This document shows, one piece after another, positions 54,377 through 63,855 of a stretch of DNA of 64,000 nt; position 1 is the first letter of the stretch; each line of letters begins with the position of its first letter. Both the position numbers and the translations under genes were made by a program. The DNA is taken from NCBI GenBank assembly GCA_046080125.1, contig JBJTTJ010000148.1, positions 1 to 64,000 on the forward strand, given 5' to 3'. This DNA comes from Cuspidothrix sp046080125 (lineage in GTDB: Bacteria > Cyanobacteriota > Cyanobacteriia > Cyanobacteriales > Nostocaceae). The notes under the pieces are model-generated. The model did not search any database, was not told the origin of the DNA, and saw only the letters and a list, made by a program, of their open reading frames with translations.

Positions 54377-54515
54377 AGGGTGAGGATAGGGATAAGTTAA
54401 CTACAAACAGCAAGAGAATTTTACTGTTATTAATAAGATGAAACTTCTGTCCTTAGCTAGTGTTATTTTCTAGAATTTTGGTCAGAATTTAATAAATTTA
54501 TCATGCAACAAATTC

Positions 54516-55694
54516 TTAGAAAATATCAGCCGGGTCAGCAGAACGGAGTTTATTAATAGCTAATGCTCCTGATGTAATACAAATTAAGACTGTAGATACA
54601 AGAACAAGTAAGGCGTTATTATTAGTCATCATGATAGGTAATTTTGTAGCTTTCATAGCAAAATCATATAAGGCAATAGAAATAATAAACCCAGGAATAT
54701 AACCTAATATAGCTAAAATTAAGGCTTGTTGAAAAACCACATTTAACAAATACCCGTTAGCATAACCAATAGCTTTTAAAGTAGCATAGGCAATAAATTG
54801 AGTAGCAATATTGCTATACAAAATTTGGTAAACGATTACCACACCAACAACAGAAGCCATTGTTAACATTAAATTGAGAATAAAACCAATGGGGGTTCTC
54901 ACTGACCAATATTGTCTTTCAAAGGCTATAAATTCTTCACGGGTGAATATTTGTACATCCTTGGGTAGATTGGCTTTTAAGTTAGCTAAAAGCCGTTTAA
55001 TGTTAGTACCAGGTTTGAGTTTAATTACTCCAACATCTATTTTGTCTACTGGACGACTGTTAGGATTTATGCTTAAAAAAGTTGAGTCACTAACAATTAA
55101 ATTTCCATCTACACCAAAGGAAGGACCTAAACTAAATAAACCACTAACTCTCACTCGATAACCTTTAATAGCATCAAAAGGAAAAATTTCTATTGGTTGT
55201 TCTATATTTCCTTGATTAAATAAGTCAGCAATCGGTCCAAATTCTGGACGTGAATCTCTATCAAAGAGCATGACATCGGGAATTTTGAGTTTATCTAAGT
55301 TTTGCTCAACTTCGGGAATATCTAATACTGATACGCCAGGATCAAAACCGATGACATAAATGGAATATTTTTCACCACTAATGGGATTTTTGAGTTTAGC
55401 AAATTGTAAGTAAATTGAACTAACTGAATCCACACCATCAAACCCTAAAGTTTGATATAATCGAGTTCGGGAAAAACTTTGAATTGCTGTCAAAGATTTA
55501 TATTGAGAACTAACTAAAAATAAATCTCCGCGCAATCGTTGATGTACTGCTGTAGCACTAGAATAGAGTGCATCTTGGAAACCAAGTTGAATGAACATTA
55601 ACAGGACAATAAAACCAATTCCGGCCACAGCAATTACAAAGCGAAGTTTCTGCTGGACAAGCTGTAGCCATCCTAAAGGAATTTTCATATTCAT
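54516..55694 (-). CDS. hgdC: DevC-like ABC transporter permease, HgdC-like
   Basis: A 392-residue permease of the DevC/MacB group: one N-terminal helix (FVIAVAGIGFIVLLMFIQLGFQDALYSSATA), a large periplasmic domain (about 45-255), and three C-terminal helices (about 265-385). It begins 66 bp after hgdB. In Anabaena, the pair hgdB/hgdC near hglE exports glycolipid across the outer membrane via a TolC-like protein, and the locus lacks its own ATPase. The same absence is visible here. Confidence 0.85.
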   Translation of the reverse strand: MNMKIPLGWLQLVQQKLRFVIAVAGIGFIVLLMFIQLGFQDALYSSATAVHQRLRGDLFLVSSQYKSLTAIQSFSRTRLYQTLGFDGVDSVSSIYLQFAKLKNPISGEKYSIYVIGFDPGVSVLDIPEVEQNLDKLKIPDVMLFDRDSRPEFGPIADLFNQGNIEQPIEIFPFDAIKGYRVRVSGLFSLGPSFGVDGNLIVSDSTFLSINPNSRPVDKIDVGVIKLKPGTNIKRLLANLKANLPKDVQIFTREEFIAFERQYWSVRTPIGFILNLMLTMASVVGVVIVYQILYSNIATQFIAYATLKAIGYANGYLLNVVFQQALILAILGYIPGFIISIALYDFAMKATKLPIMMTNNNALLVLVSTVLICITSGALAINKLRSADPADIF

Positions 55695-55760
55695 ATTATT
55701 TTTGAGTGGTCAGTTGTCAGTTGTTGGTTGTTAAGAAGAAATAATTACTAATTACCAGGA

Positions 55761-56972
55761 TTAAATTTGAATGGCAACGTCAACTTGTAAGTTAGTTAAT
55801 CGAGATATTTTACGGCTGTCGCTAGGATTATCAATAGATATTTTGACTTCAATTACTCGACGGTCTGTGTCAGAATTGGGATTAATACTAAAGATACTTT
55901 GTTTATCAACTTGCCAACCAACTTGTCGCACTGTCCCTTGTAATTTTCCGGGAAATGTGGTGCTAGTAATAATAGCTTTTTGTCCAACTCGGACATTTTG
56001 AATATCGGTTTGATAGACTTCCGCCAAGACTTGCATTTTTGAGGTATTACCAATTTCCGCAAAACCGGAAGTAGCAATTACTTCCCCATTTCTAGCGTGA
56101 ATGCGTAAAATTTTGCCATCTATAGGAGAAGTAATGTAAGTTAAATCATGGTCAGCTTTAGCTTGTTCTACTGCCGTCTGTGCGCTTTTAACTTCACTCT
56201 GAGCTAACTCTACATCTACAGTTCTGACTTCTTTAATACTATTAAGTTTTGATTTTCCTTCTTTAATTTGATCTGTAAGGGTGTCTTGAGTACGTTTGAG
56301 AGTAGCTTCAGTTTCCTTTAACTGTTGCTGTGAAGTTTTGAGGGCTAAATTTTTACTATCAGCAACAGAAGCAGAAACAGCACCATCTTTGTATAATTGC
56401 TGATAGCGATCGCTCTCTTTTTGAGCATTTTCTACTTGAGATCGAATGCGGTTAATTATTGCTGTTTGCGCCGCAATTTCTCCTTTTAATTGGGAATTTA
56501 ATCGGGTAATTATAGCTTTTTGAGCATTGATATCTCCAGATTTTGATCCAGCTTGTACCTGGGCAAGTTTAGCCCTAGTAATTAACAATTTATCAAATGC
56601 TTGTTGAATAGCCATTTTAGAACGAGAATAGTTTTCTAAATAAGCTAATACCTGTCCTTTTTGCACATTATCTCCTTCTTTTACTAATAGTTTTTCCACC
56701 CGGACACCATTAATAGAATTGGGAGCAGATAAATAGGTAATTTTATTCTGTGGTTGTAATCTTCCTAATGCAGTCACAGCAACTTGTACTGGACTAGGTT
56801 GAGATTTAGTTACTGGACTCACCGCAGAGGATTCAATTTCAGCACTTATTTTCAATTTTTGGAAAACGTATAAAGATAATAATCCTGTGGTTAAAATCAG
56901 AGAAGCTGCTAAAATTAGCCGCCATTTTTTGGCAGCTAGATTGAATCCTTGGCGTTCTTTATTTACTGCCAT
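55761..56972 (-). CDS. hgdB: HlyD/DevB-like membrane fusion protein, HgdB-like
   Basis: A 403-residue membrane fusion (adaptor) protein. N-terminal anchor (LILAASLILTTGLLSLYVFQ, about residues 18-37), lipoyl half (VEKLLVKEGDNVQKGQVLAYLENYSR), long coiled-coil hairpin (about 120-265, Q/A/K-rich), then the second lipoyl half and beta-barrel (ITSPIDGKILRIHARNGEVI, NTSKMQVLAEVYQTDIQNVRVGQKAII). DevB-type adaptors connect the inner-membrane permease with a TolC-like outer-membrane pore to lay down the heterocyst laminated glycolipid layer. First gene of the minus-strand run. Confidence 0.87.
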   Translation of the reverse strand: MAVNKERQGFNLAAKKWRLILAASLILTTGLLSLYVFQKLKISAEIESSAVSPVTKSQPSPVQVAVTALGRLQPQNKITYLSAPNSINGVRVEKLLVKEGDNVQKGQVLAYLENYSRSKMAIQQAFDKLLITRAKLAQVQAGSKSGDINAQKAIITRLNSQLKGEIAAQTAIINRIRSQVENAQKESDRYQQLYKDGAVSASVADSKNLALKTSQQQLKETEATLKRTQDTLTDQIKEGKSKLNSIKEVRTVDVELAQSEVKSAQTAVEQAKADHDLTYITSPIDGKILRIHARNGEVIATSGFAEIGNTSKMQVLAEVYQTDIQNVRVGQKAIITSTTFPGKLQGTVRQVGWQVDKQSIFSINPNSDTDRRVIEVKISIDNPSDSRKISRLTNLQVDVAIQI

Positions 56973-58341
56973 ATTTTTATTCCTATCTGGTTGAAAAATA
57001 ATAGATGAATACTTACTTTTTTACTTTTCATTATCGCTAATTTTATCTTGAATCTGTTTTTCAGTAAGTAGCCTAAAATACGATAATCAAATATTCAAAG
57101 TCAAAATTCGTAATTCCCAAATATTGTTGATGATAACAACTTAGGTGCATGAGAAACTTATCTGTAATTATCGCCAATAAATTTGATATTGTCAACTAAT
57201 TTTCAGGAATTTAATTAACCACTTGATTACTCATGGATTAATTTTAAAATCTGTACTTTTTTTAGCAAATTATCTACAAGATATCTTAACTGTCTATATT
57301 TCATCACAATTGATATATCTATAAGTTAGACTTCAACATCGGAAATATTAATGTTTAGTTTATAAATAACCAATTGTCTGCAAAAGGTAAGTTATCTTAT
57401 AAATTCATCAAAAATCAAGATTCAATTATCATGGTTCGCTCAAAAAAGAACCTATTTTGTTCTAATATTGCTATTGTGTATTTATTAATTAGTTATACAG
57501 AAAACAATTTCTCGATAACTGTGGAATTATCAAAGTAAGATAGGAGTTAAAGGTGTGATTATTCGGGATATTAGCTGTATTATTAAGGTTTTCAATTATA
57601 CTGGCTTGATTATATTTGATCTCTCAGCAGATAAAAAAAGAAATATTTTACTGCCAAAATTAGCAAAAATGAACTATTCAGTTTTCATAAATTGTGCTAG
57701 TCTTTTTATTAATTCAACATTTGTAGATGGGAAATAAATTGTTGATTTGATTGAATATAAACAGAAAAGATACTAAGGACTACACTAGGAGTTAAAGCAC
57801 AATTACTTAAAGAAACAAAACCTATCTTTTCTACAACCAAAGTTTTGATTTCTTTGAAAGTAACAGTCCGTGAAACTGTTCCCAGAAAAACCTGTTTAAG
57901 TATTTCTTCACTAGGATAATTTCTGTAACGACTTTAACAGATTTTCTAATACCAATCAACTAAAATAGATTATCCTAGACTGTCAAAACTGGTGATGGTA
58001 TTGATCAAAAAACAGGATGTTATACTTGTTGAAAATTATTGAGTACACACCTTAGTCAGTGGTGAGAACAAATTTTCAATATTCACAAGTCGAGTATTTT
58101 CTACTTTTATTTACGAGTACAAGGTTCTAAAATTGCTTGAAAACACTAAAAGACAGCGAAAAATTTAACTGAGGGAAGCACAAGACAGTATATATTCTGT
58201 GGTGTTGAAATATCCTTTGCGATAGCAAAATTAAGTATTTAGCTTTTACCTGCGGTAATTACCTGAATACAGATAGTTATTCTGTCTGTTAATAGATAAT
58301 ATGTGGCACAATTCACGATACTCAAGATTAGTCTATATCCT
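56973..58341. promoter_or_regulatory. Long divergent regulatory region between hgdB and hglE
   Basis: More than 1.3 kb of very AT-rich DNA with no credible gene separates the divergent hgdB and hglE starts. A GTG-started frame (57555-57737, 60 codons) has a passable AGGAG 8 bp upstream but no recognisable product. TAGGAGTTAAAG occurs twice (about 57541 and 57787). AACAGT...ACTGTT is a small inverted repeat near 57863-57881. I scanned by eye for canonical NtcA sites (GTA-N8-TAC) and saw only imperfect ones. Long upstream leaders are usual for heterocyst genes. Confidence 0.5.
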
Positions 58342-61300
58342 ATGTCTTGTCCCCCTAAAAATACAGAGGCAATTAATACTGCCTTAGCAGAATTAGAATC
58401 GCAAATTAATAGTTGTGAACAGGATTTGATGAGATTTATAGAGGCAAAAAGAATGAACACAGATAACTCTATGTCAACTAATGAAATTAATAGAAAATTG
58501 CACAAAAGCCCGATAGCAATTATTGGTATGGCATCCCTAATGCCACAGTCAAGAAACCTACGAGAATACTGGCAAAATATTGTTAATAAAATTGACTGTA
58601 TTACTGATGTTCCTGCCACCCATTGGAGTGTAGAAGACTACTATGATCCTAATCCCAGAACTTCAGAAGATAAAACCTATTGTAAACGGGGTGGTTTTAT
58701 TCCTGAAGTAGATTTTAACCCCATAGAATTTGGCATACCTCCCAGCATTTTAGAAGTAACAGATGTTTCCCAACTATTAAGTTTAGTAGTTGCAAAAGAA
58801 GCAATGGAAGATGGTGGTTATGGTGAATCCCGTGAATTTAACCGCGAAAATGTCGGGGTAATTTTGGGTGTAGCCATGGCTAAACAATTGGGAATACCCC
58901 TATCTGCGAGATTAGAATATCCGATTTGGGAAAAAGTTCTTAAAAGTAGTGGTTTATCTGACGAAGACACGAAAAAGATCGTTGATAAAATCAAATCTGC
59001 TTATGTGAAATGGGATGAAAATGCTTTCCCCGGAATGTTAGCTAATGTAGTTGCTGGTAGAATTGCTAATCGGCTCAATTTTGGGGGAACAAACTGCGTT
59101 GTAGATGCGGCTTGTGCTAGTTCATTTGGGGCATTAAAAATGGCCATTAGTGAATTAGTAGAACACCGTAGTGATATGATGTTAACCGGTGGAGTGGACA
59201 CCGATAACACCATCATGGCTTACATTTCTTTTAGCAAAACTCCCGCCGTTAGTCCTAGCCATAATGTTAAACCATTTGATGCTAAATCCGATGGGATGAT
59301 GTTAGGTGAAGGTATTGGGATGATTCTCCTCAAACGCTTAGAAGATGCCCAAAAAGATGGGGATAAAATCTATGCGGTAATTAAGGGAATTGGTACTTCT
59401 AGTGATGGCCGCTACAAGAGTATTTATGCCCCCAGAAAAGAAGGACAAGTGAAAGCCTTAGAACGGGCTTATGACGATGCTGGTTTTTCTCCGGCAACTG
59501 TGGGTTTAATGGAGGCACATGGTACGGGAACAATGGCAGGAGATCCCACAGAATTTGCATCTTTAAGAGATTATTTTGGTCAACATGATACCCAAAAACA
59601 ACATATTGCTTTGGGAAGTGTAAAATCTCAAATTGGTCATACAAAAGCCGCAGCAGGTGCAGCTAGTTTAATTAAAACTGCCCTAGCATTACATCATAAA
59701 ATCCTGCCAGCAACTATCAATATTACCGAACCAAATCCCAAATTAAATATTGAAAATTCCTCCTTTTATCTCAATACTCAAACTAGACCTTGGATTCAGG
59801 CAGAAGGTGCAAGTCCCAGACGTGCGGGTGTAAGTTCCTTTGGTTTTGGTGGCACAAATTACCACGTTGTTTTAGAAGAATACGAATCAGAACAAGAAAG
59901 TTCTTATCGTTTACATGGTGGGGCAAGTGAAGTGTTATTATTTGGTGCTAATCATGGAGAATTAATTGCCAAGTTAGAAGCAACTTTTAATAATTTGCAA
60001 GCCAATGATGGTGATAGATATTATGCCCAATTAGTTGGGGAATGTAAATCTTTAGCTATTCCCAAAACTGCGGCTAGAATTGGGTTTGTGGCGGAAAATT
60101 TAGGCGAAGCTTGTAAGTTATTGCAAGTTAGTATTGATTTACTCAAAAGTAAATCGGGAGTTACAGCTTGGGAGCATCCTCAAGGTATTTATTACCGATC
60201 TGGGGGAATAGATGTGGGTGGGAAAGTTGTGGCTTTATTCCCTGGTCAAGGTTCTCAATATTTGGAAATGGGCGTGGAAGCGGTGATGAATTTCCCCAGC
60301 TTGCGATCGCTGTATGGCAAGATGGATAATTTGTTAAAGCAAGATAATTTACAACCTATTTCTGAAGTTGTTTTCCCCCGTTCTACCTTTGATGCTTGTG
60401 TCGAGCGGAGTCGAGACGAAGCCCAGAAGAAAGCCCAAATTGCGGCCTTACAAAGAACCGAATATGCACAGCCGGCAATTGGGGTATTTAGTGCGGGGTT
60501 GTATGGAATTTTGCAACAAGCTGGGTTTAAGGCAGATTTCGCCGCCGGCCATAGTTTTGGGGAATTAACAGCTTTGTGGGCGGCTGGAGTATTGACCGAG
60601 GCTGATTACTTGTTCTTAGTGAAAGCTAGAGGACAGGCCATGGCTGCACCTAAAGATCCCGATCATGACGCGGGGACAATGTTGGCGGTTAAGGAAGATA
60701 TCAGCAAAATTGAACCGGTGCTGAAGCAATTTCCCAAAGTGAGTATTGCTAACTTTAATTCTCCTACCCAGATTGTTTTAGCCGGTCCAACGGCAGAAAT
60801 TCATAAAATCCGCGATCGCTGTCAACAATTAGGATATGGTGTGGTTTTATTACCTGTGTCCGCAGCTTTCCATACTCCCTTAATTGCCTTCGCCCAAAAA
60901 TCCTTTGCCATTGCTACCAAGTCCATCACCTTCCACAGTCCCCAAATTCCTGTTTTTAGCAACGTCACTGGTAAACATTATCCCCAGGATACAGTAGCCA
61001 TTCAAAAGAACTTAGAAAACCATTTGGCTAGTTCCGTCCTGTTTAAACAGGAGATTGAAAATATTTATGGGGCTGGAGGTTACTGCTTTGTGGAATTTGG
61101 ACCCAAACGGGTTTTAAGTAACTTGGTCAAAGATATTTTAGGCGATCGCCCTCATATTACCGTATCTCTCAATCCCAGCGCCCAGAAAAATAGCGATCGC
61201 GCCCTCCGTGAAGCCGTCGTCCAATTGCGCGTCATTGGCATGAATCTTACCAACCTTGACCCCTATCAACGCATTCCCGTACTCCCCCCCGTCACCAATA

Positions 61301-63855
61301 AAAAGACCCTCAGCGTCAAATTAAACGGCATTAACTACCGCAGTGAAAAAACCAAAAACGCCTTTCAAGAAGCATTAGAGGACGGGTACAAAATTTCAGT
61401 AGAGGCCAACGGCCGTTCGCCCGTACAGGAGTCCAGTAAGAGTTTAGCAATACTCAACCCAGCCAACGTCTCGACTCCACTCGACACAGGTATTAACTCA
61501 GAAATAGAGACTCCTGTAATTACCAAAAATGCTACCAGCAATGGACATAACGGTAATGGCAATGGTAACGGACACAAAAAACCTGTATCGAGCGAACTCG
61601 AGATACAGCCTGTAATTGAAAACCTGTCTCGACCCCGCTCCACACAGGAGTCACAGCCACAAATAACCCCCGTCATGACTACCCAACCAGCCCCCAAATT
61701 TTTAGCGCAGCGACCCGGAGGGAAGATGCAAACACCAGATAATAACCAAGAAATTCTTACCAGCTTAGAACAACTAATTACCCAATTCCAGCAACACCAA
61801 AGCGATAATTTACAGGTTCATGGTACATATCTCAACCATCAGATGGAATATACCAAGACCTTTTTCCAACTGATGCAGCAGCAAAACGCCTTATTTACCA
61901 ATGCTAAATCTGCCGCCGAGGCCGCCAAAATCAAGCAAATGATCGCCGAAAGCCTAGAACGTAGCATGATGCAGTTTCATTCCCAACAAGGTGAAACTCT
62001 CCGCATCCATGAACAATATCTGCGGGAACAGTTGGAATATAGTAAACACTTTTTCCAACTCATTCAACAAGAATATTCCCAACTAATTTCTGACGACCAA
62101 ACACCAACCTCCTTTACTTCCGTAACCGTTCTCGAAGAAGCACCAGTTGCAGCCACGGTTAATATCATTCCTCCCCAACCACTGCAAGTAATTGAACCAA
62201 TTACTCCTCTAGTTCCAGCAGTCGTTCAAGTTCTAGAACCAGTCATTGCTGCACCAGTAATTGCACCCCCACCAGCACCCGCAACCAGTAGGGTTAACCT
62301 CGATGATCTAGCTAAAAACCTCCTCACCATTACCAGCGAGAAAACTGGTTATCCCATGGAAATGCTAGAACTCGATATGGACATGGAAGCCGACTTAGGT
62401 ATTGATTCTATCAAACGGGTAGAAATTTTAGGGGGATTACAAGAGTTATATCCTAACTTGCCCAAACCCAACCTCGAAGAACTGGCAGAAAAACGTACTA
62501 TTGGTCAAGTTGTCGAATATCTGCAAAAGATTGGAGGTGACGGGTTACATCTCTCGACTCCCCTCGACACAGGAGTCATAGAGGAAGTAGTTCCCGAACC
62601 AGTAATTATTCCTCAAGTTCCCACACCAGTCATAGAGGCAATCATTGCCAAAACCATTCCTAGTCCCCATATCTCGACCCCACTCGATCCGGGAGTCGCA
62701 GAAACCAGTAATTATCCTGATATTGCCCAAACCCTATTAAACATCACCAGTGAAAAAACAGGTTATCCAGTCGAGATGCTGGAACTGGACATGGACATGG
62801 AAGCCGACCTGGGTATTGATTCCATCAAACGGGTAGAAATATTAGGGGCAATGCAAGAAGCATATCCCGACTTACCCAAGCCAAATATAGAAGAATTAGG
62901 CGACCTACGGACAATTGGGCAAATCGTTAACTACCTCCAATCACTGGTGGCAGGTGAAAAAAAAAAGCCGCACTCTGATGTCTCGACCCCGCTCGACACA
63001 GGTGTTAACTCGGTAACAACCATTGGCGCAGATACTCCCCACCCGGATGTCTCGACCCCGCTCGACACAGGGGTAATGGATTTAACTCCACCTCCGATGG
63101 TAGATCCCAATTTACCCCGCCGTCCCGCCCAACTGCAAATCTTACCCAGACCGGATTTTTGGGAAGCCAAACTACCAGCAGGACACATTAGTTTAATTAC
63201 GGATGATGGTTCACTCACTACCAGCAAACTAGCCCACGCACTAATGGAACAAGGTTGGAAAGTAGTAGTTTTGAGTTTCCCCCAATCATTAGTTCTTGAG
63301 CAATTGCCATTACCCGTTGGTGTTACCCGCGTCACCTTGGCCAACATGAGTGAACAACATCTGCAACTATTATTGCAAAGTATCATCGCTCAATATGGAC
63401 CAATTGGGTCTTTTATTCACCTTCATCCTCAATTCACACCCAACAAACCTGGACATATTTCCTATCCAGAAGCCGAAAAAGCGATCGTTAAACAAGTGTT
63501 TTTAATGGCGAAACATCTGAAGGCAACTTTAAATAAGGCCGCATCTTTAGAAGGAAGAACAAGCTTCTGTACAGTTGCCCATCTTGACGGTGAATTTGGA
63601 TTAGGACATCAAGGCAATTTTACGGCAATGGGCGCAGGTTTATTTGGTTTAACAAAGAGTTTGCGTTGGGAATGGCCACAGGTATTTTTCAGAGCAATTG
63701 ACCTCAATCCCACATTAGATCCCCATCAATCAGCCCAATATATTGTTGCTGAATTACACGATTCTAATCGCTATATTGGTGAAGTTGGTTATGGTAATCA
63801 AGGACGAGTAACCCTAATAGCAAAATGTCTCGACTCCCCTCGACACAGGGTCTAG
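58342..63855 (+). CDS. hglE: Heterocyst glycolipid polyketide synthase HglE (KS-AT-ACP-ACP-KR-like)
   Basis: An 1837-residue PfaA-like type I PKS making the long chain of heterocyst glycolipids. From the ATG at 58342 (a GTG at 58303 would add 13): ketosynthase about 50-510 (Cys258 in DAACASS, His393 in EAHGTGT, His433 in GHTKAAAG); acyltransferase about 610-920 (Ser738 in GHSFGE); a long linker with two similar helical segments (about 1150 and 1211, Y-x3-FFQL motifs); ACPs with phosphopantetheine sites Ser1356 and Ser1494 (GIDSIKRVEIL); then about 230 residues resembling the structural half of a PfaA-type ketoreductase. No TGxxGxxG NADPH site follows, so the reductase part looks incomplete. 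STPLDTGV-like peptides from 20-bp repeats occur in the linkers and at the C-terminus. Confidence 0.93.
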   Translation: MSCPPKNTEAINTALAELESQINSCEQDLMRFIEAKRMNTDNSMSTNEINRKLHKSPIAIIGMASLMPQSRNLREYWQNIVNKIDCITDVPATHWSVEDYYDPNPRTSEDKTYCKRGGFIPEVDFNPIEFGIPPSILEVTDVSQLLSLVVAKEAMEDGGYGESREFNRENVGVILGVAMAKQLGIPLSARLEYPIWEKVLKSSGLSDEDTKKIVDKIKSAYVKWDENAFPGMLANVVAGRIANRLNFGGTNCVVDAACASSFGALKMAISELVEHRSDMMLTGGVDTDNTIMAYISFSKTPAVSPSHNVKPFDAKSDGMMLGEGIGMILLKRLEDAQKDGDKIYAVIKGIGTSSDGRYKSIYAPRKEGQVKALERAYDDAGFSPATVGLMEAHGTGTMAGDPTEFASLRDYFGQHDTQKQHIALGSVKSQIGHTKAAAGAASLIKTALALHHKILPATINITEPNPKLNIENSSFYLNTQTRPWIQAEGASPRRAGVSSFGFGGTNYHVVLEEYESEQESSYRLHGGASEVLLFGANHGELIAKLEATFNNLQANDGDRYYAQLVGECKSLAIPKTAARIGFVAENLGEACKLLQVSIDLLKSKSGVTAWEHPQGIYYRSGGIDVGGKVVALFPGQGSQYLEMGVEAVMNFPSLRSLYGKMDNLLKQDNLQPISEVVFPRSTFDACVERSRDEAQKKAQIAALQRTEYAQPAIGVFSAGLYGILQQAGFKADFAAGHSFGELTALWAAGVLTEADYLFLVKARGQAMAAPKDPDHDAGTMLAVKEDISKIEPVLKQFPKVSIANFNSPTQIVLAGPTAEIHKIRDRCQQLGYGVVLLPVSAAFHTPLIAFAQKSFAIATKSITFHSPQIPVFSNVTGKHYPQDTVAIQKNLENHLASSVLFKQEIENIYGAGGYCFVEFGPKRVLSNLVKDILGDRPHITVSLNPSAQKNSDRALREAVVQLRVIGMNLTNLDPYQRIPVLPPVTNKKTLSVKLNGINYRSEKTKNAFQEALEDGYKISVEANGRSPVQESSKSLAILNPANVSTPLDTGINSEIETPVITKNATSNGHNGNGNGNGHKKPVSSELEIQPVIENLSRPRSTQESQPQITPVMTTQPAPKFLAQRPGGKMQTPDNNQEILTSLEQLITQFQQHQSDNLQVHGTYLNHQMEYTKTFFQLMQQQNALFTNAKSAAEAAKIKQMIAESLERSMMQFHSQQGETLRIHEQYLREQLEYSKHFFQLIQQEYSQLISDDQTPTSFTSVTVLEEAPVAATVNIIPPQPLQVIEPITPLVPAVVQVLEPVIAAPVIAPPPAPATSRVNLDDLAKNLLTITSEKTGYPMEMLELDMDMEADLGIDSIKRVEILGGLQELYPNLPKPNLEELAEKRTIGQVVEYLQKIGGDGLHLSTPLDTGVIEEVVPEPVIIPQVPTPVIEAIIAKTIPSPHISTPLDPGVAETSNYPDIAQTLLNITSEKTGYPVEMLELDMDMEADLGIDSIKRVEILGAMQEAYPDLPKPNIEELGDLRTIGQIVNYLQSLVAGEKKKPHSDVSTPLDTGVNSVTTIGADTPHPDVSTPLDTGVMDLTPPPMVDPNLPRRPAQLQILPRPDFWEAKLPAGHISLITDDGSLTTSKLAHALMEQGWKVVVLSFPQSLVLEQLPLPVGVTRVTLANMSEQHLQLLLQSIIAQYGPIGSFIHLHPQFTPNKPGHISYPEAEKAIVKQVFLMAKHLKATLNKAASLEGRTSFCTVAHLDGEFGLGHQGNFTAMGAGLFGLTKSLRWEWPQVFFRAIDLNPTLDPHQSAQYIVAELHDSNRYIGEVGYGNQGRVTLIAKCLDSPRHRV
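60397..60416 (-). repeat. STPLDTGV-family 20-bp repeat, copy A (inverted)
   Basis: Reverse complement TCTCGACTCCGCTCGACACA. Placed inside the acyltransferase region, it encodes CVERSRDE in a different frame from the linker copies. Confidence 0.85.
61469..61646 (+). repeat. STPLDTGV-family repeats, copies B, C, D in first linker
   Basis: Copy B at 61469-61488 (reads STPLDTG). Copy C at 61583-61608 is a variant 26-bp palindrome, CTGTATCGAGC/GCTCGAGATACAG-like, encoding SSELEIQ. Copy D at 61627-61646, with one mismatch, is read in another frame as SRPRST. All lie in the post-AT linker next to a Gly/Asn-rich stretch (NGHNGNGNGNGHKK). Confidence 0.85.
62552..62691 (+). repeat. STPLDTGV-family repeats, copies E and F between the ACPs
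   Basis: Copy E at 62552-62571 (reads STPLDTGV) and the slightly decayed copy F at 62672-62691 (STPLDPGV). They flank an A/P/V-rich linker joining the two carrier domains. Confidence 0.88.
62981..63069 (+). repeat. STPLDTGV-family repeats, copies G and H after ACP2
   Basis: Two identical copies (62981-63000 and 63050-63069), 69 bp apart, both in frame as DVSTPLDTGV. They form the linker between ACP2 and the reductase-like part. Confidence 0.9.
63828..63847 (+). repeat. STPLDTGV-family repeat, copy I at the hglE 3' end
   Basis: The repeat is read here in another frame as CLDSPRHRV and is followed three codons later by the TAG stop. It therefore supplies the last residues of HglE. After it comes AT-rich, stop-rich sequence with no continuation of the protein in any frame up to base 64000. 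Confidence 0.85.

Noticed and set aside
57555..57737. 60-codon ORF in the hgdB-hglE gap
   Set aside because: GTG start with a possible AGGAG site, but amino-acid composition and lack of any recognisable feature in very AT-rich DNA make it unconvincing. Kept only as a note.
57800..58300. NtcA-binding sites upstream of hglE
   Set aside because: Only imperfect GTA-N8-TAC matches (for example near 57926) were seen; too weak in such AT-rich DNA.
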